This document shows, in pieces, positions 41,740-51,490 of a stretch of DNA of 64,000 bases (position 1 is the stretch's first letter; every line of letters starts with the position of its first letter). Position numbers and translations under genes: made by a program. This DNA comes from Flavobacterium sp. (lineage in GTDB: Bacteria; Bacteroidota; Bacteroidia; Flavobacteriales; Flavobacteriaceae): NCBI RefSeq assembly GCF_027484705.1, contig NZ_JAIXSL010000010.1, forward strand, positions 105,557-169,556, read 5' to 3'. The notes below the pieces were generated by a model, which saw only the letters and a list, made by a program, of their open reading frames with translations, was not told the DNA's origin and did not search any database.

Positions 41740-42497
41740 CCACAGCCTTACTCATAGACGACGACAAACATTTGCGCGAAGGCATGAAAAGCCTGTTGGA
41801 ACGGCATGCCCCGGAAATACTGATTGTGGGCGAAGCTGAAAGCGTAAAAACCGGCATTGAAGCCATCGAAAAACACAACCCGCAAGTAGTGTTTCTGGAC
41901 ATTCACCTGACCGACGGCACTGGCTTTGACATTCTGGAACAAGTGGCGAAAACAAACGGAAAACTGACTTCGCACATCGTTTTCATCACGGCGCACGAAC
42001 AATATGCTTTGAAAGCGTTTAAGTTTAGCGCGTTGGATTTTTTATTAAAACCCGTCGATCCGGAAGATTTAAAAAAATCGATTGCCAAGATTAAAGAAGC
42101 GCTTGAAAAAAACACGTCGTTCGAACATATCGATTTGTTGCTCGAGAACATCCGCAAGAAAGTCGATCATTTCAAACGCATTGCCTTATCGACCACGGAC
42201 GGCATTCATTTGTTTGAAATTAATGACATTATTCGTTGCGAATCGCATGACAATTACACGCAGTTTTTCATCAAAAACCATAAGCCTTTGCTGATTTCTA
42301 AAACGCTCAAGGAATATGAAGAATTGTTGTCAGAGCACGGATTTGAACGCATTCATCAGTCGCATCTGATTAATTTGTCGTATCTCAAATCCTACATCAA
42401 AACCGATGGCGGCTATGTGATCATGGGCGACAACGCGAAATTGCCGATTGCCCAGCGAAAGAAGGAACGCTTGCAGGAACTCATTAAATCCTTATAG
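41736..42497 (+). CDS. LytTR-family response regulator (second copy)
   Basis: This 253-residue regulator has a receiver with LLIDDDK, phosphoacceptor Asp55 in VVFLDIHLTDGTGFDIL, and FLLKPVDPEDL, followed by a LytTR domain (IIRCESHDNYTQFFIKNHK, RIHQSHLINLSYLK, LPIAQRKKERLQEL). It starts inside the stop of the kinase gene. The gap to the LRR gene downstream is only 34 bases with no terminator, so the regulator may be on the same transcript as the LRR array or control it. Confidence 0.96.
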   Translation: MTTALLIDDDKHLREGMKSLLERHAPEILIVGEAESVKTGIEAIEKHNPQVVFLDIHLTDGTGFDILEQVAKTNGKLTSHIVFITAHEQYALKAFKFSALDFLLKPVDPEDLKKSIAKIKEALEKNTSFEHIDLLLENIRKKVDHFKRIALSTTDGIHLFEINDIIRCESHDNYTQFFIKNHKPLLISKTLKEYEELLSEHGFERIHQSHLINLSYLKSYIKTDGGYVIMGDNAKLPIAQRKKERLQELIKSL

Positions 42498-42531
42498 CCA
42501 ACTCCAAAACAAAACAAACAAAACAAACTCA

Positions 42532-45030
42532 ATGATAAAAAATATACTCATATTGTTATTGCTTTTTACAGGAATTGTAAATGGGCAAATTGTGAATATA
42601 CCCGATGCGAATTTTAAGGCAAACTTGATTGCCTTAGGATATGACACGAACAGCGATGGACAGATTCAACTCACTGAATCTCAAGCTCAATACACGATGT
42701 TTATCAATGATAATACAATTGTAGATTTTACTGGATTAGAAGCGTTCTCTAATCTTAGCACCTTAAATATTAGAAGCTCACAAGCAACCTCAATCGATTT
42801 ATCGAGTAACATAAACGTAATTTATTTAGGTCTGGATTTACCTGCTGTATCTACACTAAATTTAAATGCAATGCCTAACCTCATTAATCTTTCCTTGAAT
42901 ATGTCGCCAACAACGACTTCCATCAATTTTTCAAACTGCCTTTCTCTGAGAGAGATAAGGATTGAAAACTCAGGTATATCATCTATAAATTTTACAGGAT
43001 TTAACCAATTGCGAAATATTACTTTAGGAAACAACAGTAACCTAACAACCATAATCGGAGATAGCTTACCGCAACTAAATGATATAAGTATACAATATAT
43101 ATTTTCAGCAAGTCAACCGGTCACATCTATTTCGATTACTAATTGCCCTCTTCTATTATTCTTTGATACTGCATTCTCTACTTTTTTGCAGTCACTGAAT
43201 TTAGCTAATTGCCCCAACATTTCATCCCTAGATGTATCAAGTTATCCTAATTTGACTAATTTAAATATTAGCGGCTGTACTGCGTTACAAACTCTTAATT
43301 GCTCTTCTACCCAAATTACCTCACTTGATTTAAGTAGTAATATCAATCTTGAGAGTCTTGCATGCTTTAATACGCCACTAAGTGCTCTAGATGTATCGAA
43401 CAATGTAAAAATCAAAAACTTATATTGTAGTTCTACCCCTATAACCACACTCGATCTTTCTTCTAATACGCTACTATTGGATTTGGATTGCAGACAATGC
43501 AACAGCCTTGAAATGCTCTTCATGAAAAACGGAACTAACGAGCAATTGCTTGTGTCAGAATGCCCTGCATTACTATACGTATGTGCAGATTCAAATGAGT
43601 TTGCTTATGTTAATGATCGAATTACTCTTGCAGGATTAACCGCCACAATAGGTGATTACTGCTCCTTCACACCCGGCGGCGACTACAACACCATCAACGG
43701 AAAGCTGCGCTACGACAACGACAATAATGGCTGTGATTTAAATGATCAGGCCAACCCTTATCTAAAAATCAATATCAACGACAACACCAATACAGGAAGC
43801 ACTTTTACTAATAACTCAGGGAATTACACTTTTTACACCCAAGCCGGAAACTTTACCTTAACGCCTGATGTGGAAAACCTGAGTTATTTTATTTTTACAC
43901 CACCGAATGCCATTATTAATTTTCCAGCTGTGGACAATTCGATACAAACACAGGATTTTTGTATCAGCGCCAATGGTGTGCATCCGGATCTCGAAGTGAT
44001 TTTCGTTCCTTTGGGGAATGCGCGTCCGGGATTTAATGCCGATTATAAAATCGTTTTCAAAAACAAAGGCAATCAAATACTTTCCGGAAATGTCAAACTG
44101 GATTTAGACACTAATAAACTAGACTTTATTTCCACCTTTCCTGAAGACAATTTTGAATTAAATCCGGGCAATATCATCTGGAATTACAACAACTTACAAC
44201 CGTTCGAAACCAGAAACATCGATCTTACTTTGCAAGTCAATGAGTCGCCCACAGTCAATAATGGCGATATCTTGGATTTTACAGCCACCATCAACCCGAT
44301 TGATCCTGACGAAACGCCTTTGGATAATGTTTCGAACTACCATCAAACGGTCATCAATTCGTACGATCCTAACAAGATGGAATGTCTTGAAGGGCATACG
44401 ATTGCTCCCGAAGACGTTGGAAATTACCTGCATTACAACATCAATTTTGAAAATATCGGTACTGCGGACGCAGTCAATATTGTGGTCAAAGACACGATCA
44501 ATACGGCCAAATACAATATGAATTCATTGCGGTTACAATATGCGTCGCATGATGTGGAAACTAATGTTACAGGTAACGTTGTGGAATTTATTTTCAAAAA
44601 TATTCACCTGCAACCTTCCAACGGCAATCCGATTGGCGGTCATGGCAATGTGTTGTTTAAAATCAAAACACTCTCGAATTTAGAGGTCGGCGATGAAATA
44701 CTGGGCAGTGCCAATATCTTCTTCGATTATAATGCGCCGATTGCCACCAACGAAGAACGTACGGTGATTGCCTATTTAAGTAATGATCAGTTTGTCAAGG
44801 ATGAAACCGTTTCAATAGTGCCCAATCCGACACAAAACAACATGACCGTAGCTTCAAAAAACAATATCCGCTCGATCCTGCTTTTCGATGCTCAGGGGCG
44901 ATTATTGCAAACTGTTTTGGAGAATAGCAAGTCGAAAACTTTAGACATTTCGAATCATTCCAATGGGATTTATTTCCTCAAAGTGATTACGGAGCTTGGT
45001 AGTAGTGTATCAAAAATCGTTAAGGAATAA
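42532..45030 (+). CDS. Leucine-rich-repeat T9SS type A protein, array member 1
   Basis: The ATG at 42532 gives 832 residues with a signal peptide (MIKNILILLLLFTGIVNGQ); the longer ORF upstream overlaps the regulator gene. An N-terminal cap has IPDANFKANLIALGYDTNSDGQIQ, an EF-hand-like calcium loop. Next are leucine-rich repeats of about 21 residues (LNCSSTQITSLDLSSNINLESL), then a CNA-B-like beta domain (INGKLRYDNDNNGCDLND, NYTFYTQAGNFTLTP), then a conserved-repeat region (HYNINFENIGTADAVNIVVKD, GHGNVLFKIKTL, IFFDYNAPIATNE) and a type A sorting domain (IVPNPTQNNMTV, GIYFLKV). It is surface-displayed; a binding role is likely but the ligand is unknown. Confidence 0.92.
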   Translation: MIKNILILLLLFTGIVNGQIVNIPDANFKANLIALGYDTNSDGQIQLTESQAQYTMFINDNTIVDFTGLEAFSNLSTLNIRSSQATSIDLSSNINVIYLGLDLPAVSTLNLNAMPNLINLSLNMSPTTTSINFSNCLSLREIRIENSGISSINFTGFNQLRNITLGNNSNLTTIIGDSLPQLNDISIQYIFSASQPVTSISITNCPLLLFFDTAFSTFLQSLNLANCPNISSLDVSSYPNLTNLNISGCTALQTLNCSSTQITSLDLSSNINLESLACFNTPLSALDVSNNVKIKNLYCSSTPITTLDLSSNTLLLDLDCRQCNSLEMLFMKNGTNEQLLVSECPALLYVCADSNEFAYVNDRITLAGLTATIGDYCSFTPGGDYNTINGKLRYDNDNNGCDLNDQANPYLKININDNTNTGSTFTNNSGNYTFYTQAGNFTLTPDVENLSYFIFTPPNAIINFPAVDNSIQTQDFCISANGVHPDLEVIFVPLGNARPGFNADYKIVFKNKGNQILSGNVKLDLDTNKLDFISTFPEDNFELNPGNIIWNYNNLQPFETRNIDLTLQVNESPTVNNGDILDFTATINPIDPDETPLDNVSNYHQTVINSYDPNKMECLEGHTIAPEDVGNYLHYNINFENIGTADAVNIVVKDTINTAKYNMNSLRLQYASHDVETNVTGNVVEFIFKNIHLQPSNGNPIGGHGNVLFKIKTLSNLEVGDEILGSANIFFDYNAPIATNEERTVIAYLSNDQFVKDETVSIVPNPTQNNMTVASKNNIRSILLFDAQGRLLQTVLENSKSKTLDISNHSNGIYFLKVITELGSSVSKIVKE

Positions 45031-45050
45031 AACAATAAAACCGATTCATT

Positions 45051-47774
45051 ATGAAAAAATTATTGTTCCTCTTACTTTTTTTTACAGCAGTTGCGCACGG
45101 GCAAATCGTCAATATTCCGAACACGCTTCTTAAAGATGCCTTGACCAATAATGCCTGCGTAGATCTTAACAGTGATGGTATTGGAGATGCCGATGCCGAC
45201 ACGGACAACGACGGCGAAATTCAAGTCGGTGAAGCCGAGGCGGTAAACGGATTATATCTTGGAATACTGCTTTCCGGAAGTATGACAGGCCTTGAAGCCT
45301 TTATAAATCTGCAGGATTTACAAATAAGTTTTATCTCTTTTACAGGAGTACTCGATTTTACGGTTTTACCTCAACTTAAAACCCTCGATTGCGCCGGAAC
45401 CTTTGCGTCCGGAATCAATGTTACCGGTCTTACCCAACTCGAAACACTTGTATGCAACGGTTGCTTATTAGCAAGTTTGGATGTTTCCACCTTAACAAGC
45501 CTCAAAAGATTAAACTGCGAGGACAACAGCCTGACAACGCTTGACGTGACCGGATTAAATAGTTTAGAATACTTAAATTGCAGCCATAATAATTTGCTAA
45601 GTCTTAGTGTAAGCAACTTTACACTACTGACGCAACTGCTTTGCAACAACAACGAACTCAACAATCTAAATGTTCAGGGTTGTTCCGCTTTAACAAGCAT
45701 CGATTGTTATCAGAACAACTTAACCAATATTAATTTCTCAGGATTGACTAACCTGCAGACAGCTCAGATTATGACTTCCGCAGCGTTTGACCAATTACTG
45801 ACCAGCGTCAATTTTTCAGGTTGTGCTGCGCTGAGTAATCCTCAGATTTATACAAGCGCCAACATGACTGCGCTGAACTTTTCTGGTTGTGCCTCGCTGA
45901 CCCAAATCAGCAACAGTTTCAGTACTATTGAAAGTATTGATCTTAGTGGTTGTACCGCATTGAAAAGTTTAAATATCGGCAGAAGTAATTTCACCGCTAT
46001 TGATTTGAGCAGTTGTATCGGTTTGGATAATGTAAGTCTTCAATTCAACAATTTAACGGCTTTAGACTTGTCGGGTTATGCTTTATTGACGAGTGTTGAT
46101 GTTTCACATGGTACTTTAACCTCAATTGATGTCACTGGATGTGCTGCTTTGAATGACATTAATATCGCTTTCAATGCGTTGCTGCCTACTTTGGATGTAT
46201 CGACTTGCACGAGCCTGAATCAAATCATCATGCCATCGACGAACCTGACCTCGCTGTACATTAAAAACGGGCGTAATGAAACGATTAATTTTTCAGCCAA
46301 TCCTAACCTGCTTTACATTTGTGCCGATGAAAGTCAGTTCGATATCCTGCAACAGCAAATGCAGGTTTTCTCTCCCGATGTGGTGATCAATTCTTATTGC
46401 ACGTTCTTACCCGGAGGAAGCTTCAACACCATCACTGGCCGAACACCTTATGATGCTTTGGGCGATGGTTGTGACTTGTCCGACAGCAGCAATCCGTACA
46501 TCAAAATAAGACTGAATGACGGAACCAACAACGAAAGTACGTTTACCAATCCGAGTGGCAATTATCGTTTTTATACCCAAGCCGGAAATTTTACTTTGAC
46601 TCCGGAATTTGAAAACCCGACTTATTTTAATGTTACTCCTGTGAATGCCATCATGAATTTCCCGCTGCTCGACAATTCGACGCAAACGCAGGACTTTTGC
46701 ATCTCAGGCAACGGCGTTCATCCCGATCTCGAAATCATTATTGTTCCGATTGATCGTGCGCGTCCGGGATTCGATACCAAATATAAAATTATCTACAAAA
46801 ACAAAGGCAATCAGGTGCATTCCGGAAGTATTGATTTCACTTTTGATGACAGCATCGCCGACTTGACCACGACCACACCAACGGTAGATTCCCAAACCGT
46901 CAATCATCTGTTTTGGAATTTCTCGAATTTGCTTCCATTAGAAACCCGGGAAATCAATTTTGTGCTGAACCTCAACACGCCGCTTGAAACGCCACCATTG
47001 GTTCAGGGTGATGTGCTCCATTTTACTGCTGATATCATTACCGTTCAAACCGATGAAACGCCTGGTGACAATACTTTCAATTGTCATCAAACCGTAATCA
47101 ATGCACACGATCCAAACCACAAAATTTGCCTCGAAGGCAATACGATTACAACCTCCGAAGTTGGGAAATACGTGCATTACAACATCAATTTTGAAAATAT
47201 CGGTACCGCAGATGCCGTCAATATTGTGGTGAAAGACAGCATTAATCTGGCAAAACTTGACATCAATTCGTTACAATTGTTATACACTTCCCACGCAGTC
47301 ACGACGAAAATAAGAGGGAATGCGGTAGAATTTATATTTCAAAAAATCAATTTACCGCCAAGTGATATACAACCCATTGGCGGCCATGGCAATGTATTGT
47401 TCAAAATCAAGACGGTTGATACTTTGGTTGTAGGTGACGAAATTACCAATACAGGCAATATCTTCTTCGATTATAATGCGCCTATTATTACCAATGAAGC
47501 CAAAACAACCGTCGCCAGTCTGAGTAATGGAACTTTTATTAAAGATGAAACCATTGTCATCGCACCCAATCCGGCCAAGCAAAGCATTACGGTTTCGGCA
47601 AAAAACAATATCCAGTCGATAGGTCTTTTTGATGCGCAGGGAAGATTGTTACAAACGGTTTTGGAACATAAGAATACCTCCTTTTTAGATATTTCGAAAT
47701 ATTCCAAAGGCGTTTATTTCATTAAAATCAATACCGAAAAAGGGAGCGCCGTACAGAAAATCATCAAAGAGTAA
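45051..47774 (+). CDS. Leucine-rich-repeat T9SS type A protein, array member 2
   Basis: This 907-residue protein has the same plan as the preceding one: signal peptide (KKLLFLLLFFTAVAHGQ), an IPNTLLKDALTNNACVDLNSDGIGDADADTDNDGEIQ cap with a duplicated calcium-loop motif, about 14 leucine-rich repeats, a CNA-B-like domain, the NIDFENIG-type domain and a type A sorting domain. The leucine-rich region is expanded compared with its neighbours. It follows the previous gene by 20 bases with no terminator and precedes the next by 38 bases, so the array is probably one operon. Confidence 0.93.
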   Translation: MKKLLFLLLFFTAVAHGQIVNIPNTLLKDALTNNACVDLNSDGIGDADADTDNDGEIQVGEAEAVNGLYLGILLSGSMTGLEAFINLQDLQISFISFTGVLDFTVLPQLKTLDCAGTFASGINVTGLTQLETLVCNGCLLASLDVSTLTSLKRLNCEDNSLTTLDVTGLNSLEYLNCSHNNLLSLSVSNFTLLTQLLCNNNELNNLNVQGCSALTSIDCYQNNLTNINFSGLTNLQTAQIMTSAAFDQLLTSVNFSGCAALSNPQIYTSANMTALNFSGCASLTQISNSFSTIESIDLSGCTALKSLNIGRSNFTAIDLSSCIGLDNVSLQFNNLTALDLSGYALLTSVDVSHGTLTSIDVTGCAALNDINIAFNALLPTLDVSTCTSLNQIIMPSTNLTSLYIKNGRNETINFSANPNLLYICADESQFDILQQQMQVFSPDVVINSYCTFLPGGSFNTITGRTPYDALGDGCDLSDSSNPYIKIRLNDGTNNESTFTNPSGNYRFYTQAGNFTLTPEFENPTYFNVTPVNAIMNFPLLDNSTQTQDFCISGNGVHPDLEIIIVPIDRARPGFDTKYKIIYKNKGNQVHSGSIDFTFDDSIADLTTTTPTVDSQTVNHLFWNFSNLLPLETREINFVLNLNTPLETPPLVQGDVLHFTADIITVQTDETPGDNTFNCHQTVINAHDPNHKICLEGNTITTSEVGKYVHYNINFENIGTADAVNIVVKDSINLAKLDINSLQLLYTSHAVTTKIRGNAVEFIFQKINLPPSDIQPIGGHGNVLFKIKTVDTLVVGDEITNTGNIFFDYNAPIITNEAKTTVASLSNGTFIKDETIVIAPNPAKQSITVSAKNNIQSIGLFDAQGRLLQTVLEHKNTSFLDISKYSKGVYFIKINTEKGSAVQKIIKE

Positions 47775-47812
47775 AACCCAAATCAAAACAAAACAAACTC
47801 AAAGTCAAAGTC

Positions 47813-49801
47813 ATGAAAAAAACCTTCCTACTCTTATTGCTTTTTACAGGGATTGTGAAAGCACAAGTTGTGGCTATTCCGGATGTGAATTTTAAAAACA
47901 AGCTGATTGCTTTGGGTGTCGATACCAATCTCGACGGGGAAATTCAGAATAGCGAGGCATTAGCCGTTACTATCCTCAATGTCGATAATGCTTCCATTTC
48001 AGATCTAACTGGTATTGAGGCCTTTATCAACCTTACGAGTTTAACGTGTTCGCACAACAATTTGACGGCATTAAACTTAACCACGCTACAGCAACTAACA
48101 ATCTTTTATTGTTCGTCTAATCAGCTCAGTACTTTAAATGTCAGTGGCTGTCGACTTTTGGATAAAGCGATCGTTGACTTTAATAACTTCAGTGCTCTGG
48201 ATTTTTCAAATTCAGGAGTCAGGGAAATGGCTTGTGAAAACAATCCGAACCTAGAATATGTCAATATTAAAAACGGCACCTTATCACAAGGACCTACTAT
48301 TCCTTCACCACCGGTTTTATCATTTACGAACACCCCACTGCTGAAATTCATTTGTGTGGATGAAGGAGAAACGGAACTTGTGACGCAAGGGGGTGTGAAT
48401 CCGAATCTAGTTGCTATTTCTACTTATTGTTCTTTTGTGCCCGGCGGAAACTTCAACACCATCACAGGAACCCTCAAATTTGACGACGAGAACAACGGTT
48501 GTGATGCGGGTGATTTGGCGCAACCTTTTACGAAAGTGAAAATTACGGACGCCACCAATAGCGGTAGTTTTTATACCAATACCGAAGGAAATTATAGTTT
48601 TTACACACAAGCAGGCAATTATACCATCACGCCAGAAGTGCAAAATCCGACTTACTTTACCATTACACCTGTATCCCAAGTTATTAATTTCGCGAGTGTA
48701 GACAACTCTACCCAAATTCAGGATTTCTGTATCGTCGCCAATGGCGTTCATCCTGATTTAGAAATCGTATTGGTTCCTATAGGCGGCGCCACTTCAGGTG
48801 CCGATGCTGACTATAAATTGGTTTATAAAAACAAAGGAAATCAGGTACAAAGCGGTTCGATCAATCTATCTTTCGACGATTCGAAAAGTGATTTTGTTTC
48901 GGCCACGCCGGCAGTTGCCAATCAGGGATTCAATTCATTGCTTTGGTTTTACAGTAGTTTGCAACCTTTTGAAACCAGAGAGATTACATTCAAATTAAAC
49001 ATCAATTCCGCGGTGGAAACGCCGCCAGTGAACGTTGGAGATGTTTTAAGTTTTACAGCCAACATCAATTTTTCTGAAGGAGATGAAACGCCTCTCGATA
49101 ATTTTTTCAACTTGAGTCAAGTAGTGGTCAATACCCTAAATTTGAACAGTAAAATCTGTTTGCAAGGAACCGTTTTAACGGCTGAACGCGTGGGTGATTA
49201 CTTGCATTACAACATCAATTTTGAAAATACCGGAACTAGTGATGTCACTAATATCGTGGTGGAAGATCTTATAGATGCTACCAAATTAGATGTTAGCACT
49301 TTGCAGGTATTGTATGGTTCGGATGCGTTAGAAACAAAAATCACGAACAACAAAGTCGAATTTATCTTCAAAGACATCAACCTTCCGCGTGCGAGTGTCA
49401 ATCCGATTGGCGGTCACGGGAATGTGCTTTTCAAAATCAAAACATTGCCGACTTTAATGGGTGGCGATATCGTCAGGAACTCAGGAAACATTTACTTTGA
49501 TTATAATCTACCGATGCGAACCAACGAAGCAAGAACCGATGTTTCGTTGAGCAATATGAGCTTCACCAAAGATGAAAGTATTACTGTGGCACCAAATCCT
49601 GCCCAAAACCTCATCAAGATTGCTGCGAAAACCAATCTCCGGTCGATGCAGCTTTTTGATGCGCAGGGAAGATTGTTGCAGACGGTTTTAGAGCAAAAGA
49701 ACAACACCATTCTAGATATTTCGAAGCATGCCAATGGGATTTATTTCCTAAAAATCAATACCGACCAAGGCAGCGACGTCAGAAAAATCATCAAAGAGTA
49801 A
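47813..49801 (+). CDS. Leucine-rich-repeat T9SS type A protein, array member 3
   Basis: This 662-residue protein is the shortest of the three: signal peptide (KKTFLLLLLFTGIVKAQ), cap IPDVNFKNKLIALGVDTNLDGEIQNSEA, only about four leucine-rich repeats, then the same CNA-B-like domain (ITGTLKFDDENNGCDAGDLAQP), the conserved-repeat region and the type A sorting domain (VAPNPAQNLIKIAAKTNLRSMQLFDAQGRLLQ). The C-terminal sequence matches the other two almost codon by codon, suggesting recent duplication or gene conversion. A strong terminator follows. Confidence 0.92.
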   Translation: MKKTFLLLLLFTGIVKAQVVAIPDVNFKNKLIALGVDTNLDGEIQNSEALAVTILNVDNASISDLTGIEAFINLTSLTCSHNNLTALNLTTLQQLTIFYCSSNQLSTLNVSGCRLLDKAIVDFNNFSALDFSNSGVREMACENNPNLEYVNIKNGTLSQGPTIPSPPVLSFTNTPLLKFICVDEGETELVTQGGVNPNLVAISTYCSFVPGGNFNTITGTLKFDDENNGCDAGDLAQPFTKVKITDATNSGSFYTNTEGNYSFYTQAGNYTITPEVQNPTYFTITPVSQVINFASVDNSTQIQDFCIVANGVHPDLEIVLVPIGGATSGADADYKLVYKNKGNQVQSGSINLSFDDSKSDFVSATPAVANQGFNSLLWFYSSLQPFETREITFKLNINSAVETPPVNVGDVLSFTANINFSEGDETPLDNFFNLSQVVVNTLNLNSKICLQGTVLTAERVGDYLHYNINFENTGTSDVTNIVVEDLIDATKLDVSTLQVLYGSDALETKITNNKVEFIFKDINLPRASVNPIGGHGNVLFKIKTLPTLMGGDIVRNSGNIYFDYNLPMRTNEARTDVSLSNMSFTKDESITVAPNPAQNLIKIAAKTNLRSMQLFDAQGRLLQTVLEQKNNTILDISKHANGIYFLKINTDQGSDVRKIIKE

Positions 49802-49830
49802 GTTAGGTTAAGTTGGTTTATATTGAAGAG

Positions 49831-49858
49831 AACGCCTGTCATTGACGGGCGTTTTTTT
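49831..49858 (+). terminator. Intrinsic terminator after the LRR array
   Basis: AACGCCTGTC (49831-49840) pairs with GACGGGCGTT (49844-49853), one G-T pair, followed by a T-run. It marks the end of the LRR operon. Confidence 0.9.
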
Positions 49859-49890
49859 GTCCGTAAGTTTTACATTTTCGATTATAAAGA

Positions 49891-49919
49891 AAATCCCGTT
49901 TCGATTGGAAACGGGATTT
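49891..49919 (-). terminator. Intrinsic terminator of the acyl-CoA carboxylase operon
   Basis: AAATCCCGTTTC (49891-49902) pairs with GAAACGGGATTT (49908-49919). On the minus strand the T-tract follows toward 49885, so it serves the minus-strand carboxylase genes. Confidence 0.8.
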
Positions 49920-49945
49920 AATATTTAAGACAGCATATTTACAGT

Positions 49946-51487
49946 CTACAAAGGAATGTTGCCATGCTTGCGTTTCGGCGTTTCCACCACTTTATTTTCA
50001 AGCATGCTAAACGCTTTGATCAATTTTTTTCTGGTATCTTCTGGTAAAATCACTTCATCGACAAAACCGCGTTGCGCTGCTGTGTATGGGTTGGCGAACA
50101 AATCAGCATACTCGGCTTCTTTCTCGAGCAATTTGGCTTCCGGATTTGCGGCTTCGCTGATTTCTTTCTTGAAAATAATTTCGCTCGCGCCTTTAGCTCC
50201 CATGACTGCAATTTCTGCGGTCGGCCACGCAAAGTTCATATCGGCTCCGATGTGTTTGGAATTCATCACATCATACGCACCACCATAAGCTTTTCGCGTG
50301 ATTACGGTTACTCTCGGAACTGTGGCTTCGCTGAGTGCGTAAAGCAATTTGGCACCATGAACGATGATTCCATTCCATTCCTGATCGGTTCCCGGCAAGA
50401 ATCCAGGAACATCCACAAGCACCAATAAAGGAATGTTGAAACAATCGCAGAAACGCGTAAATCGTGCCGCTTTAATAGAACTTTTTACATCGAGACAACC
50501 TGCTAAAAACATAGGATTGTTGGCTACAATTCCGATACTTCTTCCGGCAATTCTGGCAAAACCGACAATGATATTTTCCGCGTAATCTTTATGGATTTCA
50601 AAAAACGATTCCTCATCGATAATGCCTTTGATCACATCGTGCATGTCGTAAGGTTTGTTGGCGTTTTCCGGTACGATGGAATTCAGTTGTGTCCTGATTT
50701 CATCGCCTAATTCAAATGGCAATTTTGGCGTAGTTTCCCTATTATTTTGTGGAATATAGCCTAATAATGTTTTGATATCTTCAAGACATGCAACACCATT
50801 TGGTGAAGTCGTATGCGCCACACCCGATTTGGTCGAATGGGTTTCCGCACCGCCCAAAGCTTCCGAAGTCACTTCTTCGTTGGTTACGGTTTTCACGACG
50901 TTGGGGCCGGTCACAAACATATAACTGTTGTTTTCAACCATCATAGTAAAATCGGTCATGGCAGGAGAATATACGGCACCACCGGCACAAGGACCCATAA
51001 TCGCTGAAATTTGCGGAATCACACCGGACGATTGTACGTTCCTGAAAAAGATATCGGCATAACCGCCCAACGAGCGCACGCCTTCCTGAATTCTGGCACC
51101 ACCGGAATCATTGAGCCCAATCATCGGAGCACCGACTTTGAGCGCCATGTCCATGACTTTGCAGATTTTCTCCGCGTGGGTTTCGGATAAAGCACCGCCG
51201 AAAACTGTAAAATCTTGGGCAAAAATATACACCAATCTTCCGTTAATCGTTCCATAACCTGTGATTACACCATCGCCGAAGTAGATTTCTTTTTCCATGC
51301 CGAAATCGGTGGTTCGGTGCGTGACAAGCATGCCGATTTCCTCGAACGAACCTTCATCCATAAGATATTCGACGCGTTCCCTTGCGGTCAGTTTTTTCTT
51401 TTCGTGCTGTTTGGCTATTCGTTTCGCGCCACCACCCAATTGGGCTTGGGCAATTTTATCGTTTAATATGTTGATTTTAGATTCCAT
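49946..51487 (-). CDS. Acyl-CoA (propionyl/acetyl-CoA) carboxylase carboxyltransferase subunit
   Basis: This 513-residue carboxyltransferase fits the PccB/MmdA family. Seen: [45 protein letters not shown], the substrate pocket motif [42 protein letters not shown], and [26 protein letters not shown]. It transfers CO2 from carboxybiotin to acyl-CoA. It is the last gene of a three-gene operon with the biotin carboxylase (3-bp gap) and the biotin carrier. The substrate (acetyl-, propionyl- or other) cannot be fixed from sequence alone. Gene symbol left empty because pccB and accD-like names differ by organism. Confidence 0.96.
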   Translation of the reverse strand: MESKINILNDKIAQAQLGGGAKRIAKQHEKKKLTARERVEYLMDEGSFEEIGMLVTHRTTDFGMEKEIYFGDGVITGYGTINGRLVYIFAQDFTVFGGALSETHAEKICKVMDMALKVGAPMIGLNDSGGARIQEGVRSLGGYADIFFRNVQSSGVIPQISAIMGPCAGGAVYSPAMTDFTMMVENNSYMFVTGPNVVKTVTNEEVTSEALGGAETHSTKSGVAHTTSPNGVACLEDIKTLLGYIPQNNRETTPKLPFELGDEIRTQLNSIVPENANKPYDMHDVIKGIIDEESFFEIHKDYAENIIVGFARIAGRSIGIVANNPMFLAGCLDVKSSIKAARFTRFCDCFNIPLLVLVDVPGFLPGTDQEWNGIIVHGAKLLYALSEATVPRVTVITRKAYGGAYDVMNSKHIGADMNFAWPTAEIAVMGAKGASEIIFKKEISEAANPEAKLLEKEAEYADLFANPYTAAQRGFVDEVILPEDTRKKLIKAFSMLENKVVETPKRKHGNIPL

Positions 51488-51490
51488 AAA

